Source: Cellvibrionaceae bacterium 1162T.S.0a.05 (GTDB taxonomy: Bacteria; Pseudomonadota; Gammaproteobacteria; Pseudomonadales; Cellvibrionaceae). From it: a stretch of DNA of 64,000 bases. The DNA lies in assembly GCA_000964245.1 (NCBI GenBank), contig LANB01000001.1, positions 3,537,501 through 3,601,500 of the forward strand, given 5' to 3'. Below the pieces are notes generated by a model. That model ran no database searches, was not told where the DNA came from, and saw only the letters and a program-made list of their open reading frames with translations. Each line of letters begins with the position of its first letter. Position 1 is the stretch's first letter. Below, one piece after another: positions 19,271 through 28,294 of the stretch. Both the position numbers and the translations under genes were made by a program.

Positions 19271-20764
19271 TTATTCAAGTTCGAGTCTGATACCCAATTG
19301 TTTGAACTGTTTGCATTCCTGTTCCAGCGTAGCGAGTGTCAAGGGATTTTTATCAAGCCAGCCGCTCGTGAATTTGAGACGGTATACATTTTTTTCCTGT
19401 TTCAGGCTCGGTAATTTTTCAAGGTCCTCACGCCGTCTGTGCAGTACAAAAGCAAGACGCAAACACAGAAGCAGAGGGATGATGGCCAAAATAGCAGCTT
19501 CGTCCATGCCCTGAAATTGCGAAGAGTTGAGCGAGCGTCGATGGTGGCGAACGAGATTGGCGAGAATATATTGCTCGTATCGACCGAAACCGGCGAGATC
19601 ACTGTTGTACAGAATATAGTAGCCGTGGTGGTGGTAGGATGAATGCGAAATACTTAAACCAATCTCATGGAGTTGTGCTGCCCAGCGTAATATTTTTGTC
19701 CGCGAAACACCAGGAAGAACGGGAGCATCAATTTGCTTCCAAAAGGTGAGGGCGCATTGGCTGATGCGCGATGCTTGCTCCTCGTCAATGCCATATTTGA
19801 ACGCGAGGTGTTTGACGGCATCGATACGCGGATCATTGTCAGACAAGCGACCCAAAACATCGTAAATCAAGCCTTCCTTCAATGAACTGTCTGCAACATG
19901 TATTTTTTCGATTTGCAGCGCGTCGAATACCGCTTGCAAAATTGCAATACCGGCAGGGAGGACCTGTTTGCGTAATTCGGGTAGGTCGTTACTTTGCACT
20001 TCACCGTGTTTGATGACATCCTCGGCTAATTTGTTGAGCGAATCTTTGGAGATCACTGCGCCGCCATCTTCCTTGCTCGTGAGTTCGGCGATGGCCTTCA
20101 TCGTTCCCGAGGTACCGAAAGCAGATTGCCAGCCAGCTTTGCGGTAAGCCTGGCGGATTTCTTCAATCTCATTGCCCGCGGCAATATAGGCACGGCGCAT
20201 TGCCCGCGCGCTGACGTTGCCACTTTTTGCAAAGTAGTGTTCAGTGAAAGTGACACATCCGAGCCCCAGGCTTTCGAGGAGTAGGGGTTTTTCATCTTTA
20301 CCAATAACAAATTCAGTGCTGCCACCGCCAATGTCGACCACCAGGCGTTGATCATGGTTGTTTGTAACCGTATGCGCCAATCCCGAATAGACCAGACGCG
20401 CCTCTTCGTAACCGGAAATTATTTGTATTGGGTGGCCCAATGCTTTTTCGGCCGCGCGCAAAAAGCTTCGCGGGTTGGATGCCGAGCGCAGGGCTTTGGT
20501 GCCGACGGCGCGGACATTGGACGCGGGAATATCGCGCAAGCGTTCTGCAAAGCGAGTCAGACAATCGAGAGCACGTTGTTGTGCATCCGGGTCGAGTGAG
20601 CTACCTTCCTGCAGACCTCTGGCAATCTGCACCATTTCCTTTACGCGGTCTATTACATCCAGGCTGGTTCCATTCAGGCGCGCGATCAGCATGTGAAAGC
20701 TGTTTGAGCCAAGATCAACAGCCGCGTAGTAGGGGGAAGGTTCTTCAGGAATTTGCTTTGACAT
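19271..20764 (-). CDS. ppx: exopolyphosphatase (Ppx/GppA family)
   Basis: Removes terminal phosphate from polyphosphate; the family also includes pppGpp phosphohydrolases. It has the actin-like ASKHA fold with AAVDLGSNSFHMLIARL at residues about 13-29 and the second phosphate loop VVDIGGGSTEF, followed by a C-terminal HD-like helical domain (AAQLHEIGLSISHSSYHHH). The 497-residue length fits Ppx better than GppA. A GTG start three codons upstream is possible; the ATG at 20764 gives the usual N-terminus. No ppk gene is adjacent. Confidence 0.9.
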   Translation of the reverse strand: MSKQIPEEPSPYYAAVDLGSNSFHMLIARLNGTSLDVIDRVKEMVQIARGLQEGSSLDPDAQQRALDCLTRFAERLRDIPASNVRAVGTKALRSASNPRSFLRAAEKALGHPIQIISGYEEARLVYSGLAHTVTNNHDQRLVVDIGGGSTEFVIGKDEKPLLLESLGLGCVTFTEHYFAKSGNVSARAMRRAYIAAGNEIEEIRQAYRKAGWQSAFGTSGTMKAIAELTSKEDGGAVISKDSLNKLAEDVIKHGEVQSNDLPELRKQVLPAGIAILQAVFDALQIEKIHVADSSLKEGLIYDVLGRLSDNDPRIDAVKHLAFKYGIDEEQASRISQCALTFWKQIDAPVLPGVSRTKILRWAAQLHEIGLSISHSSYHHHGYYILYNSDLAGFGRYEQYILANLVRHHRRSLNSSQFQGMDEAAILAIIPLLLCLRLAFVLHRRREDLEKLPSLKQEKNVYRLKFTSGWLDKNPLTLATLEQECKQFKQLGIRLELE

Positions 20765-20840
20765 CAACAACACTGATATAAATTTGTCACCGGGATGGCG
20801 ATATTATGCCATGACAGCCCATCAACCAGGATATTAATTC

Positions 20841-21449
20841 ATGAGTCACGAACGCAGTGCATTTGGTTTACGCATTATGAAAAACAGTCACTCGGATATG
20901 CGTAAACTGCGCAAACAAACGGGTGAAGCCACAATACACGGCAACAAATTTTGGAAATCCACTTACCTGATTATGGACTATCTACGCGAATTTCCGCCCA
21001 AAAAGCGAGCACGTATATTGGAGGTGGGTTGTGGTTGGGGCCTCGCAGGGATATTTTGCGCCAAAGAATTCAAGGCAAAGCTCACCTCGCTCGACGCTGA
21101 CGACACGGTCTTTCCTTATCTGGTCTATCACGCAACGCTCAATGACGTAAAGGTCAAGACCTGGAAGTGCCGTTACGAAAATATTCGCAAGGCCGATCTG
21201 GAAAAGTTTGATTTGGTGATCGGGGCCGATATTTGCTTCTGGGATGAGATGACCAAGCCACTCTACAACCTGGTCAAGCGTGCACAAAAGGTCGGTGGTG
21301 TTCGTGTTGTGATGACCGATCCGGGCCGCGAGCCCTTTCGAAAAATGGCCGAGCGTTGCATGGAAGACTTTGATGCAGATTACGAAAACTGGAGTGTACC
21401 GCATCCCAATAATGCCAGTGGACTTGTGCTCGATGTACCGGCATCCTGA
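20841..21449 (+). CDS. class I SAM methyltransferase, METTL21-like protein methyltransferase type
   Basis: A 202-residue single-domain methyltransferase. Motif I is RILEVGCGWGLAGIF (about 58-72), an acidic residue ends strand 2 (LTSLDADD), and motif post-II LVIGADICFWDEM matches the pattern of the METTL21/Methyltransf_16 family of lysine methyltransferases. The N-terminus is rich in Lys and Arg. It lies between divergent ppx and msrA. The substrate is not predictable, so I give no symbol. AGGATA upstream supports the start. Confidence 0.75.
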   Translation: MSHERSAFGLRIMKNSHSDMRKLRKQTGEATIHGNKFWKSTYLIMDYLREFPPKKRARILEVGCGWGLAGIFCAKEFKAKLTSLDADDTVFPYLVYHATLNDVKVKTWKCRYENIRKADLEKFDLVIGADICFWDEMTKPLYNLVKRAQKVGGVRVVMTDPGREPFRKMAERCMEDFDADYENWSVPHPNNASGLVLDVPAS

Positions 21450-21524
21450 GGCTTGTAATTGCGGGGGTCTGCACTGCAATATGAGTGTCACAGTGAATGC
21501 CATCTTCAAACACAGGGTGAGTTT

Positions 21525-22172
21525 ATGATCGATAAAACAACCATGCCGAAAGCAGAGCAAGCCTTGCCAGGGCGTCGCGAGCCCATGAAGGTCAGCGCCA
21601 GACATTCAGTGTTGGATGCGACAATCAAACCGCCATTCCCCGCCGACAGTGCGCACATTGTTTTGGGCCTTGGTTGTTTTTGGGGGGCGGAGAGAGCTTT
21701 CTGGAAACTGGATGGGGTATACACCACCGCCGTCGGCTATTCTGCGGGCTTGACACCCAACCCCACTTACGAAGAAGTTTGCTCGGGCTTAACGGGGCAC
21801 AACGAAGTTGTTCTGGTGGTTTATTTCCCAGAGAAAATCAGCTTAAGAGCGGTGTTAAAAAAATTTTGGGAGAGCCATGACCCGACCCAGGGAATGCGCC
21901 AGGGCAATGATCGCGGTACCCAGTACCGAAGTGGAATTTACTATTTTGATGACAAACAAAAGGCCTGCGCTCTGGAAAGTCAACAGGCCTATCAGCGTGA
22001 ACTTGCGAAAGCGGGATTTGCGACGATCACTACCGAAATTATTCCCGCGAGTGAGTTCTACTACGCGGAAGATTATCATCAGCAATACTTGCACAAAAAC
22101 CCGAAAGGTTATTGTGGGTTGGGCGGCACCGGGGTGCCGTGTTCCCTTACTCCGCAGAGTCTCCCGTCTTAA
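21525..22172 (+). CDS. msrA: peptide-methionine (S)-S-oxide reductase MsrA
   Basis: Repairs oxidised methionine in proteins. The catalytic Cys51 is in [14 protein letters not shown], followed by [18 protein letters not shown] and GHNEVV, then YHQQYL near the C-terminus and the recycling cysteines in [12 protein letters not shown]. The frame opens at 21459, but the ATG at 21525 has GGGTGAG just upstream and gives the expected 215-residue length. Its last 26 bases overlap the convergent CsgG-like gene. Confidence 0.94.
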   Translation: MIDKTTMPKAEQALPGRREPMKVSARHSVLDATIKPPFPADSAHIVLGLGCFWGAERAFWKLDGVYTTAVGYSAGLTPNPTYEEVCSGLTGHNEVVLVVYFPEKISLRAVLKKFWESHDPTQGMRQGNDRGTQYRSGIYYFDDKQKACALESQQAYQRELAKAGFATITTEIIPASEFYYAEDYHQQYLHKNPKGYCGLGGTGVPCSLTPQSLPS

Positions 22173-23025
22173 TGCCGCCACTGTTGTCAACAATGGTTGC
22201 CAGCGCGTAGCCGGTGTCAACGTCGGTAATTTTAATTTTGCCGACGGTTTTATAAACCACTCGCAATACTTTGCCTGTACTTGGGTCCTTGATTTCCTTG
22301 GCTTTGCGTTTCACTGTCAGTTGATCGCCTGAGCTGATGCCCGCGTTTTTTCCCTGGTTCAAGGTCACAACGCCGTCAGTGACATCGGCAATTACGATGT
22401 TTGCCGGAGCGGCAGAGACTTTTTTCGCGCTCAATTTCGCTTGTTTGATTTTCTTGGCCACTTTTTTAATGGCCTCGCGCATCGCCTTGCTGGCTTTCTT
22501 GTCATCAAATTTTTCGCCACCACCGATGCCTTTGACAGACAAGCTTAAAGAGGACTCGGTACCACTGCCGCTTTCTGCAAAAATGACCTGACTCGTTTCA
22601 ACATCGACAATGCGGATATCCACGCTGGCTGAGTAACCTTTACGGCCAATGCTGACGCCTTTACCGCTGGCTCCCTGTTTACTGTCGCCGTATTCGGTGA
22701 CCGCACCAGTAACCACATACTGCACGCCGGTAATTTTGCCGATTGCTGCGGCGGTCGCGGGGTCAACACGGCCAGAATTACCGAGATTTTGTTCGGAAAT
22801 AATGGTGTTCAGGCGGTCCCGTTCAAAAACATTCAGCTTGGTGCCTTTTACCAGTTCTGTGGTTAGCACATCCGCCGCGCCCGCCCCAATTTTCCAGCCG
22901 CCATAACCACTGCGGTTTTCAAAATCCATTACCGCGATGCGAACATTCGCAAGGCTTGAGTTGGCAATAAAAATGTTGAGCGCGAGGCCCACAACAATGA
23001 GGAGTAAATTCTTAGTGTTATTCAT
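22147..23025 (-). CDS. CsgG/HfaB-like secreted protein with FlgT-like C-terminus
   Basis: Sec signal peptide (hydrophobic about 6-25, ANSSLA), without a lipobox, so periplasmic or outer-membrane associated rather than a lipoprotein. Residues about 28-200 resemble the CsgG fold: [73 protein letters not shown]. Residues about 210-290 look like an FlgT C-terminal or SH3-like module ([21 protein letters not shown]). No csgA, csgB, csgE or csgF gene is nearby. It could be a flagellar or LPS-channel accessory factor rather than a curli secretor. Confidence 0.75.
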   Translation of the reverse strand: MNNTKNLLLIVVGLALNIFIANSSLANVRIAVMDFENRSGYGGWKIGAGAADVLTTELVKGTKLNVFERDRLNTIISEQNLGNSGRVDPATAAAIGKITGVQYVVTGAVTEYGDSKQGASGKGVSIGRKGYSASVDIRIVDVETSQVIFAESGSGTESSLSLSVKGIGGGEKFDDKKASKAMREAIKKVAKKIKQAKLSAKKVSAAPANIVIADVTDGVVTLNQGKNAGISSGDQLTVKRKAKEIKDPSTGKVLRVVYKTVGKIKITDVDTGYALATIVDNSGGIKTGDSAE

Positions 23026-23254
23026 GGCTTACCTCGAATAAATGGCCTGTCATTTTGAACAGTTAATGACGCTGTAATCCTTGTTTAGCGATTAACTGCA
23101 AGGGGTGGAGTCTCGCAAAAAAGCCGCAGCAGTTCCAGTTGAACAGTGCACAAATTGCCTCATATAACTAATATTAGTTACAAAGAATCATGTTCTCACT
23201 AGCAATAAGTCGGTTTGTCTGGTCGTTTTGTTTGTTTGCTGGTGCTTTCTGTGC

Positions 23255-23548
23255 TTATTCAGTGAGAGCGTCGCTGTCTGTGAGGCCCAACTCCAACTTG
23301 TAAGCAAACGCGATAATATGGGCTATCGCGATATAAAGTTGTTCCGGGATATTCTCACCCGGTTCCAGCTGTGAGAGCAGTTCGACGAGTGCGGGATTAT
23401 CGCAAAGGGGAACACCACTCTCCTGAGCGATGCGCACAATTTCTTCTGCGGTGTCGCCGCTGCCTGTTGCACTTACCGTTGGCGCGTTGCGGCCGTCGTA
23501 AAAAATTGCGACTGCGCGACTTAAGTCCTTGTCATCGGCCGTATTCAT
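23255..23548 (-). CDS. stand-alone FlhB C-terminal domain protein
   Basis: 97 residues matching only the cytoplasmic C-terminal domain of FlhB/EscU-type export switch proteins: AVAIFYDGRNAPTVSATGSG, IVRIAQESGVPLCDNPALVELLSQLEPGENIPEQLYIAIAHIIAF (shown in part). The membrane domain and the NPTH autocleavage site are missing. Such short paralogues, often called FlhB2, occur beside fliK-like genes. It overlaps the upstream FliK-like gene by four bases, so the two are coupled. Confidence 0.85.
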   Translation of the reverse strand: MNTADDKDLSRAVAIFYDGRNAPTVSATGSGDTAEEIVRIAQESGVPLCDNPALVELLSQLEPGENIPEQLYIAIAHIIAFAYKLELGLTDSDALTE

Positions 23549-25248
23549 GTCTGGATATCCACAAGGTGCTGTTCAAACTGTTGGCGGGCGCGTGGAATAT
23601 CGCCAGGGAGAACCTGAATTTCTTCAACATCGAGTCCAGCTGCTTGCATGTTATTTTTTAGTCCTTGCAGTTTGTTGAGAAGACGGTCACGTGTACGCTG
23701 GTGCTTTGCCCAGAAACGTGTGTTTAACTTTTCGTCTATCAAGGAAAGTTCACTGGCAAACCAGCCACTGTCTTCCAGTTCAAACTCCATAAATACTTTC
23801 CATTGGCGTTTGATCTTGCGTTTCTCCCGTTTATTTTCTTTTTCTTTCTCTTCGTGTTTGATCTTGATAATCCGCTCCTGAAAGTACAGGTGCAAAGGGT
23901 AAATGTGATCCTGTATGCGCATATGGATTTCAATTTGTGTGTTGTTGCCGGTTTCAGTTGATCTACTCAGAAGGTTCTGGATTTGTAAACTCTGAATGCG
24001 CGACAGGTTGTTTTGTACGAGTTGCCTCAATTGATTGCTGATTTCTCTATTGGGATTTTGCTGCTTGTCTTGTGGCAGTCTAAAACCGAGGTTTTTCAAA
24101 AGTGCCAGAAAATTCTTGTCGAATACGGGTGCATTGTGCGAACCGGCGGGAGTGCTGGAAGCCTGCAGGTTTTGTAGAAGGCCAAGTAATATCGCCTTTT
24201 TATCGTGCTCCGTAAGGCTTGCTAACAGGTTTGCGAATTCGGGTTTAGGTGAATAGCCAGGGGGATTTTTATCTGCCGGACCTTGAATTACGGTTGCAGT
24301 GTATTGTGCAGTTTGCATTGCGCGGCTGAGGTTTTGTGAACCTGGGCTTGTATTGTTTTGGGAAAGTATCTGGGCAGGCTCATTGCTGGTTTTACTGAGG
24401 GCTAAACGGCTTACTTCGTTGTGTTGTGTCGTTGGCATCGTTACGCCAGGCTTTTGCGCCGCGCCGGGGCTTTCTTTGGCGGTGACTAAAGCTTTTGCGG
24501 TGGCTAAAGCTTTAGCGCTTAGCAAAGGCTTTAAAATCTCAAAAACCTTGTTTTCGAGAAACCCGCCATTGTTTCCGATAGCGCTTTTAAGCTGTGATAG
24601 CAGGGCCGAATCAATTTTAATGTCGCTGCCCTTATTTGCCGGAAATGCCAGAATATTTTTTAGCAGTGTATCCAATCCGCGAACAAGTGAATGCGCTTGT
24701 AGTGCCTGTTGTTCTTTTACGGGGAGTTTGCGTATTGCTTGTAGAAGTTGGTCAAGCGTTTTCAGGCTTTGTTGGCTTCTTTCCGCAGCGGGTAGATGAA
24801 GTCGCAGGTTTTCTATCAGGCTTTGATGTGGGTTTTGTTTGTGATTTGTTTGTGTCGGGGCGTTGATGGAGATTAATCCGGCATCTGTGCGTTGTAAAGT
24901 AAACAGACTGCCGACACTGATTTGATTTGGGCTGAGCGCAACCGTACTTTTTTTGCCGACCAGTAATTTGATCAGGTAGAGTGGGGCATTTTCTCGCAGT
25001 GCTTGCTGCAACAGTTGAACGCGTTGTTGCAGATTGTCAGGGTTGCTGGTGGGCCTGTCTTTCAGGCTGCCAGCGTTAGCCGAGGTGCGTTGCAATTTTT
25101 GGAGCAGACTCACTTGTTGATCGCGTGTGATGAGCCGAATGTCTTTCACTTCAGCTTCGACAACAGACAGCTCAGCCGCCGCTTGCCCCTGAAGTTGTTG
25201 GGCTTGACGCAAAAGGTTTTGTAAATTCTGCAAAAGAGAGATGTCCAT
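23545..25248 (-). CDS. FliK-like flagellar hook-length control protein
   Basis: 567 residues with the FliK architecture: a long, low-complexity, Gln/Asn/Ser-rich middle region (about 120-360, including an AKALATAKALVTAKE mini-repeat) and a conserved C-terminal domain with the TQIEIHMRIQDHIYPLHLY strand and WKVFMEFELEDSGWFASELS. An unusual Lys/Glu-rich insertion (KIKHEEKEKENKREKRK) interrupts the C-terminal domain. The main flagellar cluster is not in this window, so this is an orphan homologue, as in Pseudomonas next to ccmA. Divergent from ccmA. Confidence 0.8.
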   Translation of the reverse strand: MDISLLQNLQNLLRQAQQLQGQAAAELSVVEAEVKDIRLITRDQQVSLLQKLQRTSANAGSLKDRPTSNPDNLQQRVQLLQQALRENAPLYLIKLLVGKKSTVALSPNQISVGSLFTLQRTDAGLISINAPTQTNHKQNPHQSLIENLRLHLPAAERSQQSLKTLDQLLQAIRKLPVKEQQALQAHSLVRGLDTLLKNILAFPANKGSDIKIDSALLSQLKSAIGNNGGFLENKVFEILKPLLSAKALATAKALVTAKESPGAAQKPGVTMPTTQHNEVSRLALSKTSNEPAQILSQNNTSPGSQNLSRAMQTAQYTATVIQGPADKNPPGYSPKPEFANLLASLTEHDKKAILLGLLQNLQASSTPAGSHNAPVFDKNFLALLKNLGFRLPQDKQQNPNREISNQLRQLVQNNLSRIQSLQIQNLLSRSTETGNNTQIEIHMRIQDHIYPLHLYFQERIIKIKHEEKEKENKREKRKIKRQWKVFMEFELEDSGWFASELSLIDEKLNTRFWAKHQRTRDRLLNKLQGLKNNMQAAGLDVEEIQVLPGDIPRARQQFEQHLVDIQT

Positions 25249-25427
25249 GCCTCAAATTTAGGCGAAATTCACCGATTTTGCATTTTAAGACCTAATAGAT
25301 AAATACTGCGTGTGAGGCGTTCGATGCGTATTTCAGTAATGAGTCGGCACAACGTGATGAATAAGACAATCCGTGGTTATAGCGTATTGCGCTATAATGC
25401 CCGCTTTTCATTTCCGGTATTGGTATT

Positions 25428-26111
25428 TTGCAGCTCGCTCTGAACAAGCTCCATTTCGAACGTGAAGACCGCGCGCTATTCACGGATCTGTGTGCCAACT
25501 TTTCCGCCGGCGATATTGTTCAAATTACCGGCGAAAATGGCGCTGGTAAGACAAGCTTGTTGCGCGTCATTGCCGGTCTTTGCACCCAGTATCAGGGTGA
25601 AGTGCTCTGGCATGCCGGGCCCGATCAGGCGCCGGTCGATCATCAACACTATGACTTTCGCGCCGCGCTTTTGTACCTGGGTCATGCGCCCGGTGTCAAT
25701 GTGTCATTGAGTGCACGTGAAAATCTGCGTTGGTTTTTTTCCCTGTGTGGTTATCAGAAGGAGCAAGCAGGTGATACATCGCTCGTCAGTGTAGTCAGTG
25801 ATCAGGCTATAGTGGAGGCCCTGGCGCAAACGGGAATGCGCGGTTATGAAGATGTTGCCTGTCGCTATCTGTCCGCAGGCCAGCAACGTCGCGTTGCATT
25901 AGCCAAATTGTTTTGCAGTGCTGCACCCTTATGGATTCTCGACGAGCCTTTCACTGCGATCGATAAGGCTGGGGTCGCCGCTCTCGAAGCGCGTTTTCAG
26001 GCGCAGCGCGAGGCAGGCGGCATCATTTTGCTCACCAGCCATCAGAATTTGCAAATTGAAGGCCTGAGAACCATTGATCTGAGCGAGTATCAGGGGAGGG
26101 AACGCACATGA
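25428..26111 (+). CDS. ccmA: heme exporter ATP-binding protein CcmA
   Basis: ABC ATPase that powers the CcmABCD complex, releasing holo-CcmE during cytochrome c maturation. Walker A GENGAGKTS (about residue 35), ABC signature YLSAGQQRRVALAKL, Walker B PLWILDEPFTAID, and H-loop SHQN. The start is TTG with only a weak ribosome site; there is no usable ATG before Walker A. A TATAAT box at 25393-25398 lies about 30 bases upstream. It overlaps ccmB by four bases. Confidence 0.94.
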   Translation: MQLALNKLHFEREDRALFTDLCANFSAGDIVQITGENGAGKTSLLRVIAGLCTQYQGEVLWHAGPDQAPVDHQHYDFRAALLYLGHAPGVNVSLSARENLRWFFSLCGYQKEQAGDTSLVSVVSDQAIVEALAQTGMRGYEDVACRYLSAGQQRRVALAKLFCSAAPLWILDEPFTAIDKAGVAALEARFQAQREAGGIILLTSHQNLQIEGLRTIDLSEYQGRERT

Positions 26112-26797
26112 TTCTCTTACCCGGTATGGCGCAAACCCTAAAGGCCTGCTTTCGTCGAGAGTTGTTAATTGGTTTCCGCAACCGGGGCGATATCGCCAAC
26201 CCGCTGATTTTCTTTTTATGCATGCTAGTGTTCATTCCCCTGGGTATCAGCCCGGACAGTCAGGTGCTGGCACCGCTCGCGCCGGGTATGATTTGGGTGA
26301 TTGCGCTGTTGGCGACCCTGTTGTCTCTCGATCGTTTGTTCATGACTGATTATGAAGACGGCAGCCTTGAGCAGATGTTGTTGTCGGGGCAGCCTTTGTA
26401 TTTAACGACACTGGCGAAGATCTGGGTACATTGGATGATGACCGGGCTGCCTTTGACCTTGTTGTCGCCCTTATTGGCACGCTTGATGTTTCTGCCCTCA
26501 GAGGCTTTTGCCGCATTGGTGTTATCCCTTTTACTGGGTACAGCCGTATTAAGCTTTATCGGCGCAATTGGCGCTGCCCTGACCGTTGCCTTAAAGCGCG
26601 GTGGCCTGCTTTTGTCGCTGATTGTGATGCCGCTTTATGTTCCGGCGCTGATTTTGGGATCCGGCATAGTCCAGAATGCCGTCGAAGGTTTTGATAACCA
26701 AGCATATGTCGCCTTACTCGCGGCCTATTTGCTTTTGTGTACAATGCTTGCGCCTCTGGCCGCGGCTGCGGCTTTGCGTGTGAGTTTGGACACCTGA
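26108..26797 (+). CDS. ccmB: heme exporter membrane subunit CcmB
   Basis: Permease partner of CcmA with six hydrophobic segments. The N-terminus (FRRELLIGFRNRGDIANPLIFFLCMLVFIPLG, in part) and SLDRLFMTDYEDGSLEQMLLSGQPL are typical of CcmB. The 229 residues match the family. ATGA overlap with ccmA indicates coupling. Confidence 0.94.
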   Translation: MILLPGMAQTLKACFRRELLIGFRNRGDIANPLIFFLCMLVFIPLGISPDSQVLAPLAPGMIWVIALLATLLSLDRLFMTDYEDGSLEQMLLSGQPLYLTTLAKIWVHWMMTGLPLTLLSPLLARLMFLPSEAFAALVLSLLLGTAVLSFIGAIGAALTVALKRGGLLLSLIVMPLYVPALILGSGIVQNAVEGFDNQAYVALLAAYLLLCTMLAPLAAAAALRVSLDT

Positions 26798-26863
26798 GCA
26801 TTAACTTTGCACTTAGTTAAACGCCTAAAAAATTGAATAGCGAATTATAAAGAGAGGAAAACA

Positions 26864-27607
26864 GTGGCTTGGCAATGGTTTCATCGAATGGGTTCCCCGC
26901 GCTGGTTTTACGAGAAATTTGCGCCTTGGGAAAAAGGCTTGGCCATCATTGCCGTCATTTTGCTGGTGGTTGGTGCGATTTGGGGGCTTGGGTTTTCGCC
27001 AGCGGAGCGCTTGCAAGGCAATAGTGCGCGTATTCTTTACATCCACGTTCCTGCTGCGATTGTCGCGATGGCGGGCTATTACGTGATGGCGATCAGTGGG
27101 GCGGTCGGGCTGATCTGGCGCATGAAAATGGCATTTATTTCCTTAAAATGTGCAGCGCACATCGGTGCCGTTCTGACTTTTCTGGCGCTGTTTACCGGTG
27201 CACTTTGGGGTAAACCCACCTGGGGGACATACTGGGAGTGGGACGCGCGAATGACGTCTACTTTGGTACTCCTGCTTTTATATCTCGGTATCATTGCTCT
27301 GCAATCGGCCTACAGCAACCAGGAGGCCGCCGATAAAACCAGCGCAATTTTGGCCCTGGTCGGCAGTATTAATATCCCGATTATTTATTTATCCGTAAAA
27401 TTCTGGAACACCCTGCATCAGGGCGCGACCATTAAAATAACCGGTGAATCAAGTATCGACGCCAGCATGGCGTACCCCTTGATCACTATGATTCTGGCGT
27501 ATTATCTGGCTTTTGCCTGGTTAATGATTGCACATATGCGCGCTGAAATTTTGCAGCGCGAACGTAAAACGGTATGGGTACAGGACCTGGTTAAAGAGAG
27601 CGAATAG
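26864..27607 (+). CDS. ccmC: heme-handling protein CcmC
   Basis: Inner-membrane protein that attaches heme to CcmE. It has six hydrophobic segments, with the Trp-rich periplasmic signature ALWGKPTWGTYWEWDARMTS at about residues 108-127. Conserved heme-ligand histidines are the His of YIHVPAAI and the His of FWNTLHQGAT. The start is GTG with AGAGG upstream. The C-terminal MRAEILQRERKTVW lies in the cytoplasm. Confidence 0.95.
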   Translation: MAWQWFHRMGSPRWFYEKFAPWEKGLAIIAVILLVVGAIWGLGFSPAERLQGNSARILYIHVPAAIVAMAGYYVMAISGAVGLIWRMKMAFISLKCAAHIGAVLTFLALFTGALWGKPTWGTYWEWDARMTSTLVLLLLYLGIIALQSAYSNQEAADKTSAILALVGSINIPIIYLSVKFWNTLHQGATIKITGESSIDASMAYPLITMILAYYLAFAWLMIAHMRAEILQRERKTVWVQDLVKESE

Positions 27608-27633
27608 CGCTTAAAGAGGAGAAGTAAAAGCAC

Positions 27634-27813
27634 ATGACTTTTCAATTTGCGAGCCTGGCTGAATTCTTGAACATGGGTGGTCACGGTGTGTACGTTTGGT
27701 TTTGTTATATTGTAACGGCGGCGAGTTTTAGTTATCTGGCACTGGCGCCGTGGTTACGCAAACGCCAATTTTTCAGAATTCAGAAAGCGATTTTCAGTCG
27801 CCAACACTCGTGA
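27634..27813 (+). CDS. ccmD: heme exporter small subunit CcmD
   Basis: A 59-residue single-span protein. It begins MTFQFASLAEFLNMGGHGVY, then a hydrophobic helix (VWFCYIVTAASFSYLALAPW) and a basic tail (LRKRQFFRIQK). The FLxMGGHGxYVW pattern is the CcmD hallmark. It stabilises CcmABC-CcmE contact. AGAGGAG lies about 12 bases before the ATG. It sits between ccmC and ccmE, 10 bases before ccmE. Confidence 0.92.
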   Translation: MTFQFASLAEFLNMGGHGVYVWFCYIVTAASFSYLALAPWLRKRQFFRIQKAIFSRQHS

Positions 27814-27823
27814 GGTTTAGCGC

Positions 27824-28294
27824 ATGCATCCAGTAAGAAAACAGCGCCTGATCATTGTTTTGTTTATCGTCCTGGGTTCTTCCATCGTGGTTGGCCTGGT
27901 GATGTGGTCCTTGAATTCCAATTTGAATTATTTTTATCCGCCGTCAAAAATTGCAGAAGCGCCAGTGGGTAAAGCGATTCGCGCTGGTGGCTGTGTGGTG
28001 CCGGGCAGTGTCGTGCAAGCAAAGGATACTTTGCGTGTGGACTTTGTCATTACAGATGGCGTTGCAGATTTGGCCGTGACGTACGATAAAATTTTACCGG
28101 CCTTGTTTGGAGAAGGTGAGGCGGCGGTTATGAAAGGGCGCCTGAACGAAAAAGGCGTGCTGGTCGCCACCCAGGTTCTCGCCAAGCACGATGAGAATTA
28201 CACCCCGGCAGAAGTGAGTAAGTCGGTGCAAAACGACAGTGTTGATCGCAGTAAAGATGTCGAAATATGTAAGGGCTTGAATTATGGTACCTGA
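27824..28294 (+). CDS. ccmE: periplasmic heme chaperone CcmE
   Basis: Binds heme covalently through His122 (VLAKHDENYTP) and carries it to CcmF. One N-terminal membrane anchor (about 9-29) is followed by an OB-fold domain with RAGGCVVPGSV and YDKILPALFGEGEAAVMKG. A Cys at residue 57, where most homologues have a hydrophobic residue, is unusual. The 3' end overlaps ccmF by 11 bases. Confidence 0.95.
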   Translation: MHPVRKQRLIIVLFIVLGSSIVVGLVMWSLNSNLNYFYPPSKIAEAPVGKAIRAGGCVVPGSVVQAKDTLRVDFVITDGVADLAVTYDKILPALFGEGEAAVMKGRLNEKGVLVATQVLAKHDENYTPAEVSKSVQNDSVDRSKDVEICKGLNYGT

